Assembly (NCBI RefSeq): GCF_023078275.1
Contig: NC_062971.1
Location: forward strand, 3,472,001 to 3,536,000
DNA: 64,000 nt
Reading direction: 5' to 3'
Source of the DNA: Leguminivora glycinivorella
Lineage: Eukaryota; Arthropoda; Insecta; Lepidoptera; Tortricidae
Shown: one piece after another, positions 40,962 through 52,372 of the stretch
How the letters are laid out: every line of letters starts with the position of its first letter
Numbering within the stretch: the stretch's first letter is position 1
Notes under the pieces: generated by a model
Databases searched by the model: none
Told to the model about the DNA's origin: nothing
The model's input: the letters and a program-made list of their open reading frames with translations, nothing else
Program-made: the position numbers and the translations under genes

Positions 40962-43677
40962 CACACAGGCGGATTTTCTTAAATTTCTGGCCAAAACTAA
41001 TGGATTGAAGGAAACGTTAGAAACGCTGAAATAATAAAATAAAAACACAATTAAATTAAACTACAGCTTTATTTATGTTCGATTTACTGTTGCAATTTTT
41101 TTTCTATATTTTATTAGTTATGTTTTCTTACATGTCCAATAAATACTTTAATTCTTTTGGATAATCATTTATTTTTGTATCTTGTTTGTAATGTTTTCGT
41201 GAAATATCCGTTATGTAAGGATCAGATGATACTAGAAGGTTATTGAACACATCTTCTATGTTTTGGATTCGAGTGAATTTTCTCGAATAGCGTTCTCTAT
41301 ACATTTTTATGTCCTTATTTCTGGATTCTTGAGCTTCTTCTGAGAGTAATCCTAAAGGCACTATACAATTTCTTATTATTTTATGGCCATGAAATAAGAT
41401 TTTGTGTGCAGTTGTTGGTAGGGGTACCATGGATAGTGTTTGATAAAGACAACAGCTGTCTTTGCACAATAAATTTTAAATTTATTTGGGTTGACTGGAA
41501 ACGTACTTGTGAGAGCCAAAAGGATTATAAGAAATCGATATATTAAATTTTTGTTTATGCCAGTAATTTCAGCTGAATCTTCGAAAGAATGAAAAAATTT
41601 TCTTGCTGTATTCCCGTCATTGCTACTACCAAAACCGGGTTTGGGTTTGTCCACTATGAGGCCCATCTTTTTTCTAAATTCTTCTTGAATGTATTTTTTC
41701 TAAGGTCTACTTTACTCTTATGCTCTGGACTTCGAATTTGCCACTTACATATAGTTAATCTATAGCTTACATGTAGCAAACATTCAAAAAGGCGAATCCA
41801 GGCATGTAGTGGGGATATCCCAAAATTTAAAAAATCCTCGTTAACAATATTCCTTGATAAACTAAGACGTATACTATTAAAGTCTTTTGATGTCAAATGA
41901 CACAGGTAACATCTTTGGTTTGATTTAGTGTCAGTTATAGCATTAACGGTTTTTCCATCGATCAAACACAGAATTAAATTATGCTCTAACTGTATATCAA
42001 TACCATTGAGGTCTATTTTAGTTGGTGTTAAGGATTTTATTTGAGTTTCAATGTCATTGACGCACTTTTTAATCATATCGGTCGACTCTTTGGCAAAAAG
42101 CAGCATTAAGGGTCTGCAACTTCTCGGTGAAGATGCAGTAGGATTTCTCCATATAATTGTTTTACCACTTCCATTTATGTTGTTTACTTCTAATTGTATC
42201 GGAGCAATAGTAATCAAATATATACTTGAATCTGAAAGCGTCTCATCCTCAAATAGTTGTTTATATTCAGCCTGTCCAGATGTACCATCGCAACCCCATT
42301 TCGTAATCAAAGTCAATGTATCAAGTTGGTCTTTAGATAGCGAAGAAATAACTTCATGCAGTGAATGAACAAGTCTCATTGCTGTATGATCTAATAAGTC
42401 TTGCATGGCCATTGTCACAGAAGATTCACTGACAAGTATATTTTTGGGATAACATCTCTTTTTTGCAGAAGTAACATTTTCGTAAGGAGGATAGATATTG
42501 CAGTTATGAGCACTTGTACTTTTCCTAATTAAATTGTATTGAAACTTGGTAAGTTTTGCTCCAACAACAAGTGCTAAAGCTTCATCTGGTGTAAAGGGAA
42601 TGTAAGGTTGTCCAGAAGTGGCTTCTTGTTTTGTAATTATAGTTTCACATTGTTTAGCGGATTTCAGGTCACCATCTCTTTTGAAGTTCATTTTAGCAGC
42701 AAACAAAAGTTCACTACTAGTATTTTCCTTACGTAAACCTTCGGTTTTTCTGCGTTTAGATCGATCACTGCTTTCACAGAAATCTTTAGAAGGTCTTCCG
42801 CTAACTTGCTTTGAAACATGTTTCTTAACAACAAAACAAATACCATTACTAAGCCAATTACATTCTTTTTTATTGAAATAGGCACTGTTTCTTCTAGCAG
42901 AAGCCCACTTCTGTTTGTAATCAAATATGAACTTAGATAACAATTGTTTTGAGCCGTCTGTTAGGTCATCCTCAACACCTAAGAAACTTGCTACTTTATG
43001 AACAAGATTGTTAAATTTTTCATTATTATCGTTCGAATTACACGTTCTATAATATTCAAGCAATTGTTGACGGCTTATGATGATATCCTGAGAAGATGAA
43101 CCTAAAAACAAAGAAAAAATAAAAACTAAATATTTTCGTGATTTCTACTTCTACTTGATAATTGACTAATAAAAAACAGAGTAGCACGTATTAGCAATAT
43201 AAACTATCAAAAAAGTTTAGCTAATACGTTGTGTTTTGTTAAAATCTTTACGCAATAGCGGAATTCTATTGAATTTATAACTTTGTAGCATAATATAAGC
43301 ATCCGGCAAGCGTAACTCCGATTGTAAATAAACTTTTTTTTCTTGTGTGCAGACAAACTTAAAAGTATATCCATTTATATTAAAACATAGGTACATACCT
43401 CCAGCTTCACAATCCATAATATAAATTGCACTGAACACATTAAAATAAGATAATATCTTATATAAATAAACTTATCTTTAACAAGTAATTAGTCTTTGAT
43501 CAGAAGTCGATACTTTGTTAGTGTGGGTAGTATTGAAAACGTTCATTTAAATTGTCATGCGGACTGTCATTAAATGCTAAGAAGCATACAGATTAGAAAA
43601 ATAAAGTCACGTGACCATTATAGTTGATTTGATACCATAGACTTTTGGCCATAAATTTAAGAAAATCCGCCTGTGTG
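40962..43677 (-). mobile_element. RAG1/Transib-like DNA transposon
   Basis: The terminal inverted repeats are about 35 bp. The left starts CACACAGGCGGATTTTCTTA and the right is its inverse with a single mismatch in the first 34 bases. The ends begin CAC, like Transib elements and the CACAGTG heptamer of V(D)J recombination signals. One broken transposase gene lies between them on the minus strand. A 5-bp target duplication is expected for Transib, but the flanks (TATTG and AATAG) do not match, so the target site has decayed or the superfamily is a CMC-type relative. Confidence 0.8.
41128..43417 (-). pseudogene. RAG1/Transib-like DDE transposase, spliced, two frameshifts
   Basis: The enzyme would cut and join the element ends. 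Exon 1 (43417-43399) encodes MDCEAG. A 297-bp intron (43398-43102) runs from G|GTATGT to TTTCTTTGTTTTTAG, and exon 2 continues in frame as GSSSQDIIISRQQLLEYY. Exon 2 carries KWGCDGTSGQAEYKQ (probable first catalytic Asp), LILCLIDGKTVNAITDTKS (probable second Asp), the CYLCHL zinc-ligand pair, and GFGSSNDGNTARKFF. It ends with HKILFHGHKII then PLGLLSEEAQESRNKDIKMY (probable catalytic Glu), which parallels the HK..AH and SEGNESGNK blocks of RAG1. A frameshift in the A-run at 41693-41699 and another near 41425-41435 break the frame, so no active protein can be made. Most catalytic motifs are otherwise well kept. The RAG1/Transib assignment is inferred from motif order. Confidence 0.78.
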
Positions 43678-44978
43678 AATAGCATGTTAAAAATTGCGCT
43701 TAGTTACTTTATAGGTTGTATCCTTTTCAAATTTAACCGAATAAATTGTATCCAAACCGTCGGCTTTTGAAATATCTGTCTATCTATCTATCTGTCTATT
43801 TAAAAAAATGCCAGTTTTCCCGAAAAATTACTGACCCAATTGTTAGTAAAAGTCCGAAGAAAGTTTTCTGTGTGTACTCAGAGCACGTAGCCGCAAAAAT
43901 GAAAGTTTTATGAAACAGTACAGTAATGGCTATATGTGGCTCCACTCTTAGCGCATACTGCACTTGTAGTTATTGCAGATTGAAATTTACAGTTTAACTT
44001 AAGTATACTAGGCGAAGATACGGTTTTCCAGTGTTTCATATTTATTGAAAGTAACACTTAGCCCACTAAACAAAATCCAGAGGAACAGCAAAGTAAACGT
44101 AAACAAAGTTTAATAGGGGAATGCGAAACTTCCATCCGTGCGACTGCGCGCCTCGGGACCCCGTAAAAGCTGAGTGCACTGTCGCCGTGGTGACGCACAA
44201 CCTATGTACACAGTATAATAACTCGCTAATCTAATGAAATACTTTCAAGCGAGTTATCTGCTTCGGTTGGTGAAAGAATACTTCACTGAGATTTCGACTA
44301 TTGATTATATTGAAACAACTTAGAGAGCGCGCACACGGGCAACTTTTGGCAGCGACTTTTTTGTCGCGACCACGGCCTAGTATGAAAGTGCGCACACGAA
44401 GCGACGCAATTTTTACATACAAGTGGGCGCGCACCCTTAGTGAATGGGGAGAAGAAACTATTTAGGTGCTTATCAATTGAGCTTTTTGAAGAGTTGTTGG
44501 AATTAGAGTCGTTTAGTGACAACGTATGTATTACATTTATAAACAGCACCTATTTAGATTGAAAAATATACGTTTTGATACAGTGAGCTGCAAAAATTCA
44601 TGCTTACTTTATTAATGCGTTTAATATATTCAATTATTAATGAAAATCGGTATTAGTCACCAAAGCCTCGAGCTATGTATCTCTAAAGGCACACTAATAT
44701 TGTTTAGGATTTTAGCTACTTATGACAAATTGTTATATTTTTCAATGTTTAAGTTTGGTATATCAATATGTCCTTTTTCTCAAATATGTATTGTACTGGC
44801 TCTAAATCTATCTGTGTTCTAACCATATAGAGGCAAACAGCGCATTATCCGTTTCAGAATTACCGTAATTTTTGCTACCATTGTCTCTGAAGTTTTGTCA
44901 TTCTTTACCTAAGCGTCTTGAAGAGCATTTAAGGCCGAACCACACCTGTGTGTGCAGCACGGCTGGATGACAGGACAG
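43678..44978. other. No gene recognised; third TAATGGCTAT repeat copy at 43912-43996
   Basis: CAGTACAGTAATGGCTATAT with GCATACTGCACTTGTAGTTA at 43912-43996 is a diverged copy of the repeat at 38277 and 38717. A CpG-rich stretch at 44120-44180 and an Arg/Cys-rich chance frame at 44231-44434 are not supported as genes. Confidence 0.45.
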
Positions 44979-45136
44979 GGTACATAGCCAAATGGTAGAA
45001 ACGCTCACGAAACGGTCACGAAACGAAACGCTCGTAGATATCTATGTATCTCTATCGCTTGCGTATTGGCGCGACAGACCCAGACTACCTTTCGTTTTCG
45101 TTTCGCGTCGCAGAAATGCCATTCGGCAACGGCACC
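44979..45136 (+). repeat. Diverged copy of the TAGCCGAATGGCA MITE
   Basis: ATAGCCAAATGGTAGAAACG, ACGAAACGCTCGTAGATATC and AATGCCATTCGGCAACGG keep the family order. This copy has several substitutions and no intact CTG flanks. Confidence 0.7.
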
Positions 45137-45584
45137 AGATAAGAATAGGGATTGCAGTCCGGTCCGGCGGATTCTTGCGATTTGTGTTGTAGGTAATGTT
45201 ACACTTTTAACTGCCTTTTAAACCATTTATTTTTGAAAAGTTGTTTCTCACATCACGCAAAAAGCTACACAAATCTGTGATCTTGTAAAAAATCGGATCC
45301 AGTTCGTACGTTACCGTTAAAGACGCAACGCAATAATTAAGAAGAATAGAAAATTTTGGAAAAAATTACAAAGTCTTATGTTTGTAAGTACTTGCCGAGA
45401 AAAACTAAGCACAAAAAAGCGCGATGTTTAAATTTTTACAAGAAAATACGCACCTACATTTTCAAAATTTTCGGACTTTTTTTCCAAATTGGATAGGCTA
45501 GACAGACGCTCATTGTGTTGTGTGTAGTTCGGAAACATTTCCATTTATTTATTTTTATCTTATACTTTTAAACGAGCAATTCTT
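45137..45584. other. No gene recognised
   Basis: AT-rich DNA with no supported feature. Confidence 0.4.
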
Positions 45585-45590
45585 GTATAT

Positions 45591-45621
<31 letters not shown>

Positions 45622-45640
45622 TATATATATTTATTTACAC
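45585..45640. repeat. (TTTA)n microsatellite
   Basis: About a dozen TTTA/TTTATTTA units followed by a short TATATATA run. Confidence 0.9.
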
Positions 45641-46070
45641 TGACGATCTCGGAAACCGCTCTAACGATTTCGCAGAAATTTGTTATGTGGGGGTTTTTGG
45701 GGGTGAAAAATCGGTCTAACTTATCCTTAGGTCCCGGAAAACGCGAATTTTCGAGTTTTCATGCGTTTTTCTTCGCGCGCCATCTCGTGTGCAGTAGTTG
45801 TACTGTTAAGACAGAATTCTTTCGGTCGATGTAAGTACTATTTATTGCAAACACTAGATGGCGACACAGGTCAAGGCTAAAACGAATAGAAAATACACTA
45901 TTTGAGTTTTTGTGGCGAAATGCGCGCCATCTCGTGTGGAGTAGTTGTGTTGTTAAGGCTGAGAATTCTTTCGCTCGATGTAGGTACTATTCATTTTTGA
46001 ACTAGATGGCGACACATGTCAAGGATACGAAACAGAACCGAGCGAAGCTCGGTTGCCCAGATATTTTTTA
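45641..46070. repeat. Dispersed repeat with internal direct repeats, ending GAGCGAAGCTCGGT
   Basis: A unit of about 105 bp, starting GCGCGCCATCTCGTGTG and ending AGATGGCGACACAKGTCAAG, occurs at about 45775-45880 and again at 45923-46027. The block ends ACCGAGCGAAGCTCGGTTGC. It is non-coding and probably part of a non-autonomous element. Confidence 0.6.
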
Positions 46071-46507
46071 TATAATATATAGTGGCTTCATCATTTTACT
46101 TTGGATTTAAATATTGTATTGTATTTCTAATAACTGTACCCAATTGTCAACGTGTTTCAAATCCGATACAGCAGTGTGTCCCCAAGTATTTATGATCCTA
46201 ACGATATAGTTTTGAGAACTGTAACGGTGGCTAAAGTTAGTGTTTATCGTCGAAGTTGGCGAGCGCGGCTAAGCATTTTAGTGAAAGTGCGGTTTTAAAG
46301 TCTGATTCAAGGCAGAAGGGGGTTAGTGTGGTTTTACTTCTAAATATTTGCAGTGTTTTGTATTTATATTGGTATACAGCGTGTTTCCTGCGATAGAAGC
46401 AAATAAATAAAAAGTAAATTGCAATTTGTACCTATTTCTATATATTTCTATGTATCTTCTAATAATGATGAAGTCTATAATTTCTATTTTTTTAATACAA
46501 TACCCGT
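46071..46507. other. No gene recognised
   Basis: AT-rich DNA with no supported feature. Confidence 0.4.
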
Positions 46508-46755
46508 GTGGTGACGGGTTAAGAATTTCACCACCCCCTTTCTTCCCGTGGGTGTCGTAGTCGACTGTGGGATAATAAAATTATGGGTTAAATTGAGGCG
46601 TAGGCAAGAGGCTGGCAACCTGTCACTGCAATGTCACAATTTTCGTTTTCTTTCAACCCCTTTTTGCCAAGAGTGGCACTGAAACTTGAGTAGTTCATGT
46701 GCTCTGCCTGCCCCTTTATGGGATACAGGCGTGATTGTATGTGTATAATGTGTGT
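46508..46755 (+). repeat. LINE/SINE 3'-UTR-like repeat, copy 1
   Basis: GGTGACGGGTTAAGAATTTC, TGTCACTGCAATGTCACAAT, GCCAAGAGTGGCACTGAAAC and CCTTTATGGGATACAGGCGT lead into a GTATGTGTA tail. An inverted copy lies at 48121-48360. The tail suggests the 3' end of a retroposon. Confidence 0.7.
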
Positions 46756-47149
46756 TTTTATACAATGTAAATATTCGCACAAATGTATGTTATCGTTGGT
46801 ATCATTTTATTGATGTTGCGTGTCACTCTTTAATATCTACATTTCTAATAAATTGCGTTTTAGTGTTCAAATTTGTAAGTTTTAAAAATCTATAAGCGAG
46901 TTATTTTTACAAGTAGCTTGAATAAATGTTGATCAATTCGAAAAATACAGTCCATAATATTATGAATTACTTCTGTTACAGGAAGCAACATTTCATCAGC
47001 TTTCGATGCCAAATTTGTATGTATGTAAACACTTTATTGTACATAAGACAAGTTAGGACATAGAAATACAGTATAGTTATGGTGTACAAAGGCGAACTTA
47101 TCCCTATAAGTGATCTCTTCCAGTCAACCTTTAATTTGCCTACTAAGCG
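46756..47149. other. No gene recognised
   Basis: AT-rich DNA with no supported feature. Confidence 0.4.
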
Positions 47150-47152
47150 TAA

Positions 47153-47267
47153 GGCCGTTTTCACATTATCCGATCCGATATCGGATGTCGGAAGGATTGC
47201 AATACAAAAAATCCAAGATGGCGCCTGTAATCTATGGGATATCGGTCCGACATCATATCGGATCGAA
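47153..47267. mobile_element. Harbinger-like MITE, copy 4 (right end lost)
   Basis: GGCCGTTTTCACATTATCCG after a TAA (47150-47152) starts the copy. CCAAGATGGCGCCTGTAAT follows, and the sequence breaks off after CATATCGGATCG without the terminal GTGAAAACGC. Confidence 0.75.
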
Positions 47268-47869
47268 ATATCTGTATTTGTCAGTCTTACCCAAATTACT
47301 TTTAAAGAAATCAAAGAATATCCAAAAATGATAAAGATCAAATACGCATCCCAAAATAACCGGGCTCAATGAAAAACGAATTTTAAATAAAAGCCAGACG
47401 AACCCAGGCTGTCAAACTGCTCAACTTATTGTATTTATACTGATAACGGGGATTAGAACTTCCCTGGTTTGTGTTTTCTCTTTAATTTGACTTTTTAATT
47501 ACTAAAGAGCTTTGCTGTCTGCTTAATCGGCTTATCAGATTGTCTAAATTAAAATTCCGAAGCCTACTTTGTTTTATCGTCTCATTTTGCGTAATGCCCT
47601 GTTGGCTGTTTAATAGGTTATTATCGGAATTTACGGACATTTTGTAAGACCGGTATTTGGTGCTTGCTATTAAAATAATATATGGCATAATGGAAGATAA
47701 ACTTTCGTGAGACATATTCAAATATTGGTTTATTACTATTTATTTAACAACAATATTTACAATATAAAACTTAATAATAACCAAAAACTTAAAAATAACT
47801 ATACAAAACTAAAATATAACTATTTAAACTAAATACTTAAAAATAAACTTATAATAAATAAAAAATAAT
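47268..47869. other. No gene recognised
   Basis: AT-rich DNA. The stretch 47730-47870 is nearly all A and T with repeated AACTTAAAAATAA-like words. Confidence 0.4.
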
Positions 47870-47870
47870 A

Positions 47871-48080
47871 CTAACGCCTACCTAATAAAAAGGCATCGAA
47901 AATCTCTTGTGAGTCAGGATGACTGGCCGCCGCATTACCTCTCTGAATTGCCAGCGATATACGCTGGGAGAGGTAAGCGCCAGCCCTTGAGTCGCTGGAT
48001 GCGTCAAATATTATTATAATTATGGCGTTTAGCGACATGTTTCGAGTCATATCGAGACCCATCATGGCCATGAGGCATGA
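47871..48080 (-). pseudogene. Possible C-terminal tail of a non-LTR retrotransposon ORF
   Basis: The minus-strand frame reads MGLDMTRNMSLNAI, then SSDSRAGAYLSQRISLAIQR and GNAAASHP, with stop at 47871-47873. This kind of sequence strikes me as a recurrent lepidopteran repeat tail rather than a host protein, and a LINE/SINE 3'-type repeat lies next to it. The assignment is an impression without a diagnostic motif. Confidence 0.35.
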
Positions 48081-48120
48081 CTGATTCCGCTAAACTGCCA
48101 TGTGCTCCGTGCACGGAGTT

Positions 48121-48360
48121 TACATACATATAATCACGCCTGTATCCCATAAAGGGGTAGGCAGAGCACATGAACTACTAAGGTTTTAATGCCACTCTTG
48201 GCAAAGAGGGGTTGAAAGAAATCCAAATTGTGACATTGCAGTGACAGGTTGCCAGCCTCTTCGCCTACGCCACAATTTAACCCATATCCCATAGTCGACT
48301 TCTACGGCACCCACGGGAAGAAAGGGGGTGGTGAAATTCTTAGCCCGTTACCACACAGGA
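48121..48360 (-). repeat. LINE/SINE 3'-UTR-like repeat, copy 2
   Basis: The inverse of 46508-46755: ACGCCTGTATCCCATAAAGG, ATTGTGACATTGCAGTGACA and GGTGGTGAAATTCTTAGCCC appear in reverse order. The (TACA)n side is at 48121. Confidence 0.7.
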
Positions 48361-48365
48361 ACCGT

Positions 48366-48724
48366 GCACGGAGTCTAGCCGCCGCTAAACGCGATATATG
48401 TCTGTAATAATGTGAGTATTACGTATATGTTTATTACAAATATTTGAATACATGGCTTCCAAAGGAACGGGTAAAAATTGAAAACTAGAACGCGTTTGAT
48501 GAGAAGAGATTTATTTTTCTGTTGTGGAAAACAACCTTGTTTTGAAGACATGAAGAATTACCTGCTCGGTATTCAAACATTTGCTAGTTCTCGCATCGTT
48601 TGTATTTAACCGATTTCACCTCTGTTGTACAAAAAAGTTCAGCGTCGTAGAAATTAGCTCAGAAAAGTTCGTATTTATAATATATACCTACATATATAAA
48701 ATTAAAAGTGGAAACATTACTGCG
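48366..48724. other. No gene recognised
   Basis: AT-rich DNA. GCGTTTGATGAGA occurs at about 48491 and 48723, perhaps parts of one old retroposon. Confidence 0.4.
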
Positions 48725-48800
48725 TTTGATGAGACTTGAAGTCATGACCTTTGGATTCATACTTCAGCGCTCTTCCAACTGAACCATCCATTGGACGTCC
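48725..48800 (-). repeat. Degenerate tRNA-like sequence
   Basis: On the minus strand, TGGATGGTTCAGTTGGAAGA resembles a tRNA A-box region, and AAAGGTCATGACTTCAAGTC stands where the B box should be but is degenerate. It is read as a tRNA pseudogene or old SINE head. Confidence 0.5.
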
Positions 48801-49062
48801 CTAGCTAGTCAGCCAATCTTTCCACCATATGGATTAATGGGAGCACCAGTGACATCTAGCGCGAGAGCGTAACGCTTCTTAAACTACACTACTTAGTACG
48901 GAACTGTCGCAAATTAGTACGGAACGGCGTCAGACGCTGGTATCACGGCTTTGTTGCCAGCTTGTCTAGAAACTAATTTCCTCTCACAGAGACTCCTTGG
49001 GACAGTCGCGATGGAGTTACTGTAAATTTTCAGCGAAGTTACACACTCTGTGCAATTGTGCA

Positions 49063-49234
49063 TCCATACTATATTATAAATGGGAAAGTGTGTGTGTCTG
49101 TTTGTTTGTCCGTCTTTCACGGCAAAATGGAGCGACGAATTGACGTGACATTTTAAGTGGAGAAAGTTGGAGGGATGGACATAGGCTACCTTTTCTCTCT
49201 TTCTAACGCGAGCGAAGCCGCGGGAAAAAGTTAG
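49063..49234 (+). mobile_element. Non-autonomous Helitron, copy 5
   Basis: It starts TCCATACTATATTATAAATG and ends GCCGCGGGAAAAAGTTAG before T. The terminal CTAG is changed to TTAG. Otherwise it matches the copy at 6701-6880. Confidence 0.72.
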
Positions 49235-49412
49235 TAATTCTATAAAATAAAGTTATAGCACGAGAAGGTCCCCATGAAATGTGGCAAGAATTCAAAGCTA
49301 GGAAAAAGTTAGAAAGGCGACTACCTATCATTATTGTCAATGTAAATAAATAATACGTAGTGAAATAGCAAATAACGATCTATAGGGCATTGTAAAATGA
49401 TCTGGTTGATTT

Positions 49413-49558
49413 CATCATCATATATCAGCCCTTTATCACCCACTGCTGAGCATAGGCCTCTCTTCTAGTACGCCACTTCTCCCGATCCTGGGCTAATCTC
49501 ATCCAGTTGTGACCCGCAGTTTTTCGGATGTCGTCGACCCAACGAGCAAACGGATCCC
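49413..49558 (-). mobile_element. 5'-truncated RTE-type LINE, 3' end
   Basis: On the plus strand, CATCATCATAT, ACCCACTGCTGAGCATAGGC and CTCCCGATCCTGGGCTAATC are the inverse of an RTE-type ending with a (GAT)n tail, similar to the copy at 3881-4150. TGATTT on both sides (49407-49412 and 49559-49564) may be a short target duplication. Confidence 0.65.
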
Positions 49559-49564
49559 TGATTT

Positions 49565-50211
49565 ATAGTTGTGTAACTGAAAACTGTATTTAAGATACAG
49601 TAATTCTACACCATGATTGGTATATCTATGATGTAGGTACCTAAAGACTCACGAACCTAGAATGAGTGGGACGAGACCAGACAGATTTCTTAAATTTGAA
49701 AAAAAAGGTGCTTTTTCTCGCAAGTCGATAATCAATTCCAGAATGACGTGGATTCTAAATTGCGCGGCTTAGCAAATATCTCTAGCGTTTTCCTATTTTT
49801 CCTAACGTCCATCTAGCACTAGACTTTAATGAACTTTTTTCGTATAAACCTTCGGGAATTTAATATCGCCCGGCTGGACTCGTGTAGAACTTCACAAACC
49901 TTTGAGATGAAGCGTCGATTCCGTTAGAATTTCATTACTTTGCATTGCAACTGGACTAATAAAATAGTATAGCAAATAGGCGAGACGACTAAAAAAACTA
50001 ATTAGTCCGTCAGTTAGATTATCAAAGAATTTTAGACAAGTATTTTTTATTTTTTCTCGTAAACGAAAAATGATGGTACAGTGCGTTGAAGTTTTGCGTG
50101 ACGTCACGCCTAGGTACAATTTTTACTTAGAAGTGACGTTTAATGTGTTTGTTTGATGCTCTATATCTTTGTATTTTTTTATTAATTATAAAAAGCGAAA
50201 AATATTTTTCA
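49565..50211. other. No gene recognised
   Basis: AT-rich DNA flanking the 120-bp array. Confidence 0.4.
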
Positions 50212-51950
50212 GTAACATAGGCAAACGCTGTTTTCTTCATCGGACTTGTATTGATGAGTACTTGAGTGAGCAGTAACCGAGGTAGAGCTGATTATGAACC
50301 CTGGCTTTTCCCAGCTAGAGGAACGCGGGTTTGGAGTAACATAGGCAAGCGCTGTTTTCGTCATCGGACTTGTCTTGATGAGTACTTGAGTGAGCAGTAA
50401 CCAAGGTAGAGCTGATGCTGAACCCTGGCTATTCCTAAGGGAACTCGGGTTTCGTGCAACATAGGCAAACGCTGTTTTCTTCATCGGACTTGTATTGATG
50501 AGTACTTGAGTGAGCAGTAACCAAGGTAGAGCTGATGCTGAACCCTGGCTTTTCCCAGGGGAACGCGGGTTTGGAGTAACATAGGCAAGCGCTGTTTTCT
50601 TCACCGGACTTGTCTTGGTGAGTACTTGTGTGAGCAGTAACCAAGGTAGAGCTGATGCTGAACCCTGGCTATTCCTAGGGGAACGCGGGTTTGGAGTAAC
50701 ATAGGCAAGCGCTGTTTTCGTCATCGGACTTGTCTTGATGAGTACTTGAGTGAGCAGTAACCAAGGTAGAGCTGATGCTGAACCCTGGCTATTCCTAAGG
50801 GAACTCGGGTTTCGTGCAACATAGGCAAACGCTGTTTTCTTCATCGGACTTGTATTGATGAGTTCTTGAGTGAGCAGTAACCAAGGTAGAGCTGATGCTG
50901 AACCCTGGCTTTTCCCAGGGGAACGCGGGTTTGGAGTAACATAGGCAAGCGCTGTTTTCTTCACCGGACTTGTCTTGGTGAGTACTTGTGTGAGCAGTAA
51001 CCAAGGTAGAGCTGATGCTGAACCCTGGCTATTCCTAGGGGAACGCGGGTTTGGAGTAACATAGGCAAGCGCTGTTTTCGTCATCGGACTTGTCTTGATG
51101 AGTACTTGAGTGAGCAGTAACCAAGGTAGAGCTGATGCTGAACCCTGGCTATTCCTAGGGGAACTCGGGTTTCGTGCAACATACGCAAACGCTGTTTTCG
51201 TCATCGGACTTGTCTTGATGAGTACTTGAGTGAGCAATAACCAAGGTAGAGCTGATGCTGAACCCTGGCTTTTCCCAGGGGAACGCGGGTTTGGAGTAAC
51301 ATAGGCAAGCGCTGTTTTCTTCACCGGACTTGTCTTGGTGAGTACTTGTGTGAGCAGTAACCAAGGTAGAGCTGATGCTGAACCCTGGCTATTCCTAGGG
51401 GAACGCGGATTTGGAGTAACATAGGCAAGCGCTGTTTTCGTCATCGGACTTGACTTGATGAGTACTTGAGTGAGCAGTAACCAAGGTAGAGCTGATGCTG
51501 AACCCTGGCTATTCCTAAGGGAACTCGGGTTTCGTGCAACATAGGCAAACGCTGTTTTCGTCATCGGACTTGTCTTGATGAGTACTTGAGTGAGCAGTAA
51601 CCAAGGTAGAGCTGATGCTGAACCCTGGCTTTTCCCAGGGGAACGCGGGTTTGGTGTAACATAGGCAAGCGCTGTTTTCGTCATCGGACTTGTTTTGATG
51701 AGTACTTTAGTGAGCAGTAACCAGGGTAGAGCTGATGCTGAACCCTGGCTATTCCTAGGGGAACTCGGGTTTCGTGCAACATAGGTAAACGCTGTTTTCG
51801 TTATAGGCCCTGCCTTTATGAGGACTTGGGTGCGCAGTACCCAAGCCAGTGCTGTAGCTGAGACCTGGTGGTACCTAGGGGAACTCGGGTTCGGTGCAAT
51901 ATAAATAAACGCTGTTTTCTGTTCCTAGTATATTTCGTGTGAAATATCTT
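50212..51950 (-). repeat. 120-bp tandem array, left arm, with 360-bp higher-order period
   Basis: About 14 units share GTGAGCAGTAACCAAGGTAG and GAGCTGATGCTGAACCCTGG. Three unit types alternate, so whole triplets repeat every 360 bp: for instance GGGAACTCGGGTTTCGTGCA ends a unit at about 50458, 50818, 51178 and 51538. The last units near 51780-51950 are much more diverged. Because 120 is divisible by three, stop-free frames run through the array (up to 491 codons on the minus strand). Confidence 0.92.
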
Positions 51951-52372
51951 AGACTCGTCTTTATGACTGGTACTTGGTTGAGTAGAGTAGTACCATAGAA
52001 TCTGTCAAACTATTTCTGTTGATTGTTGTGAATTCTATGAAGATCGTTTGAAACAGAAATACTTTTCTGGTGGCAATCAAGCATACAGCCCGTCTGATAG
52101 TAAATAGTTACCGCAGTCTATGGACGCTTGGAACTCCAGTATTCTCTTTATTCCCTGTGTTACTATTAGTGAAATCGACTGTACTTAATTTTGATATTCA
52201 AATGGATATACATACGTATTTTTTTAGACATAAATAAAGTGTTTTATGTATGGCAAATTAATAAATTTGTTCTAACTACTTGATGTTAATATTCACTTCT
52301 GGTAGGATTTTTGTTCAGTTAATATTATTTTTTATGCCTAACTTGACATTGCATGAAATATTTCTATATTAT
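51951..52372. other. Central spacer of the inverted arrays
   Basis: AT-rich DNA with no ORF. It contains a diverged fragment of the 2688-type repeat at 52069-52136 (GGTGGCAATCAAGCATACAG, TCTATGGACGCTTGG). Confidence 0.5.

Noticed and set aside
43217..43438. 73-codon minus-strand frame upstream of the RAG1-like transposase
   Set aside because: The spliced model uses only its MDCEAG start and then an intron; the remaining frame lies inside that intron.
40955..43684. A 5-bp target duplication for the RAG1-like transposon
   Set aside because: Flanks TATTG and AATAG agree at only three of five bases, and shifting the boundary does not give a better match.
47871..48071. A small host protein
   Set aside because: Its sequence and neighbouring repeat look like a retroposon tail, so it was listed only as a possible pseudogene.
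48725..48800. Possible tRNA gene on the minus strand
   Set aside because: The B box is degenerate (GGTCATGACTTCAAGTC) and no full cloverleaf can be drawn.
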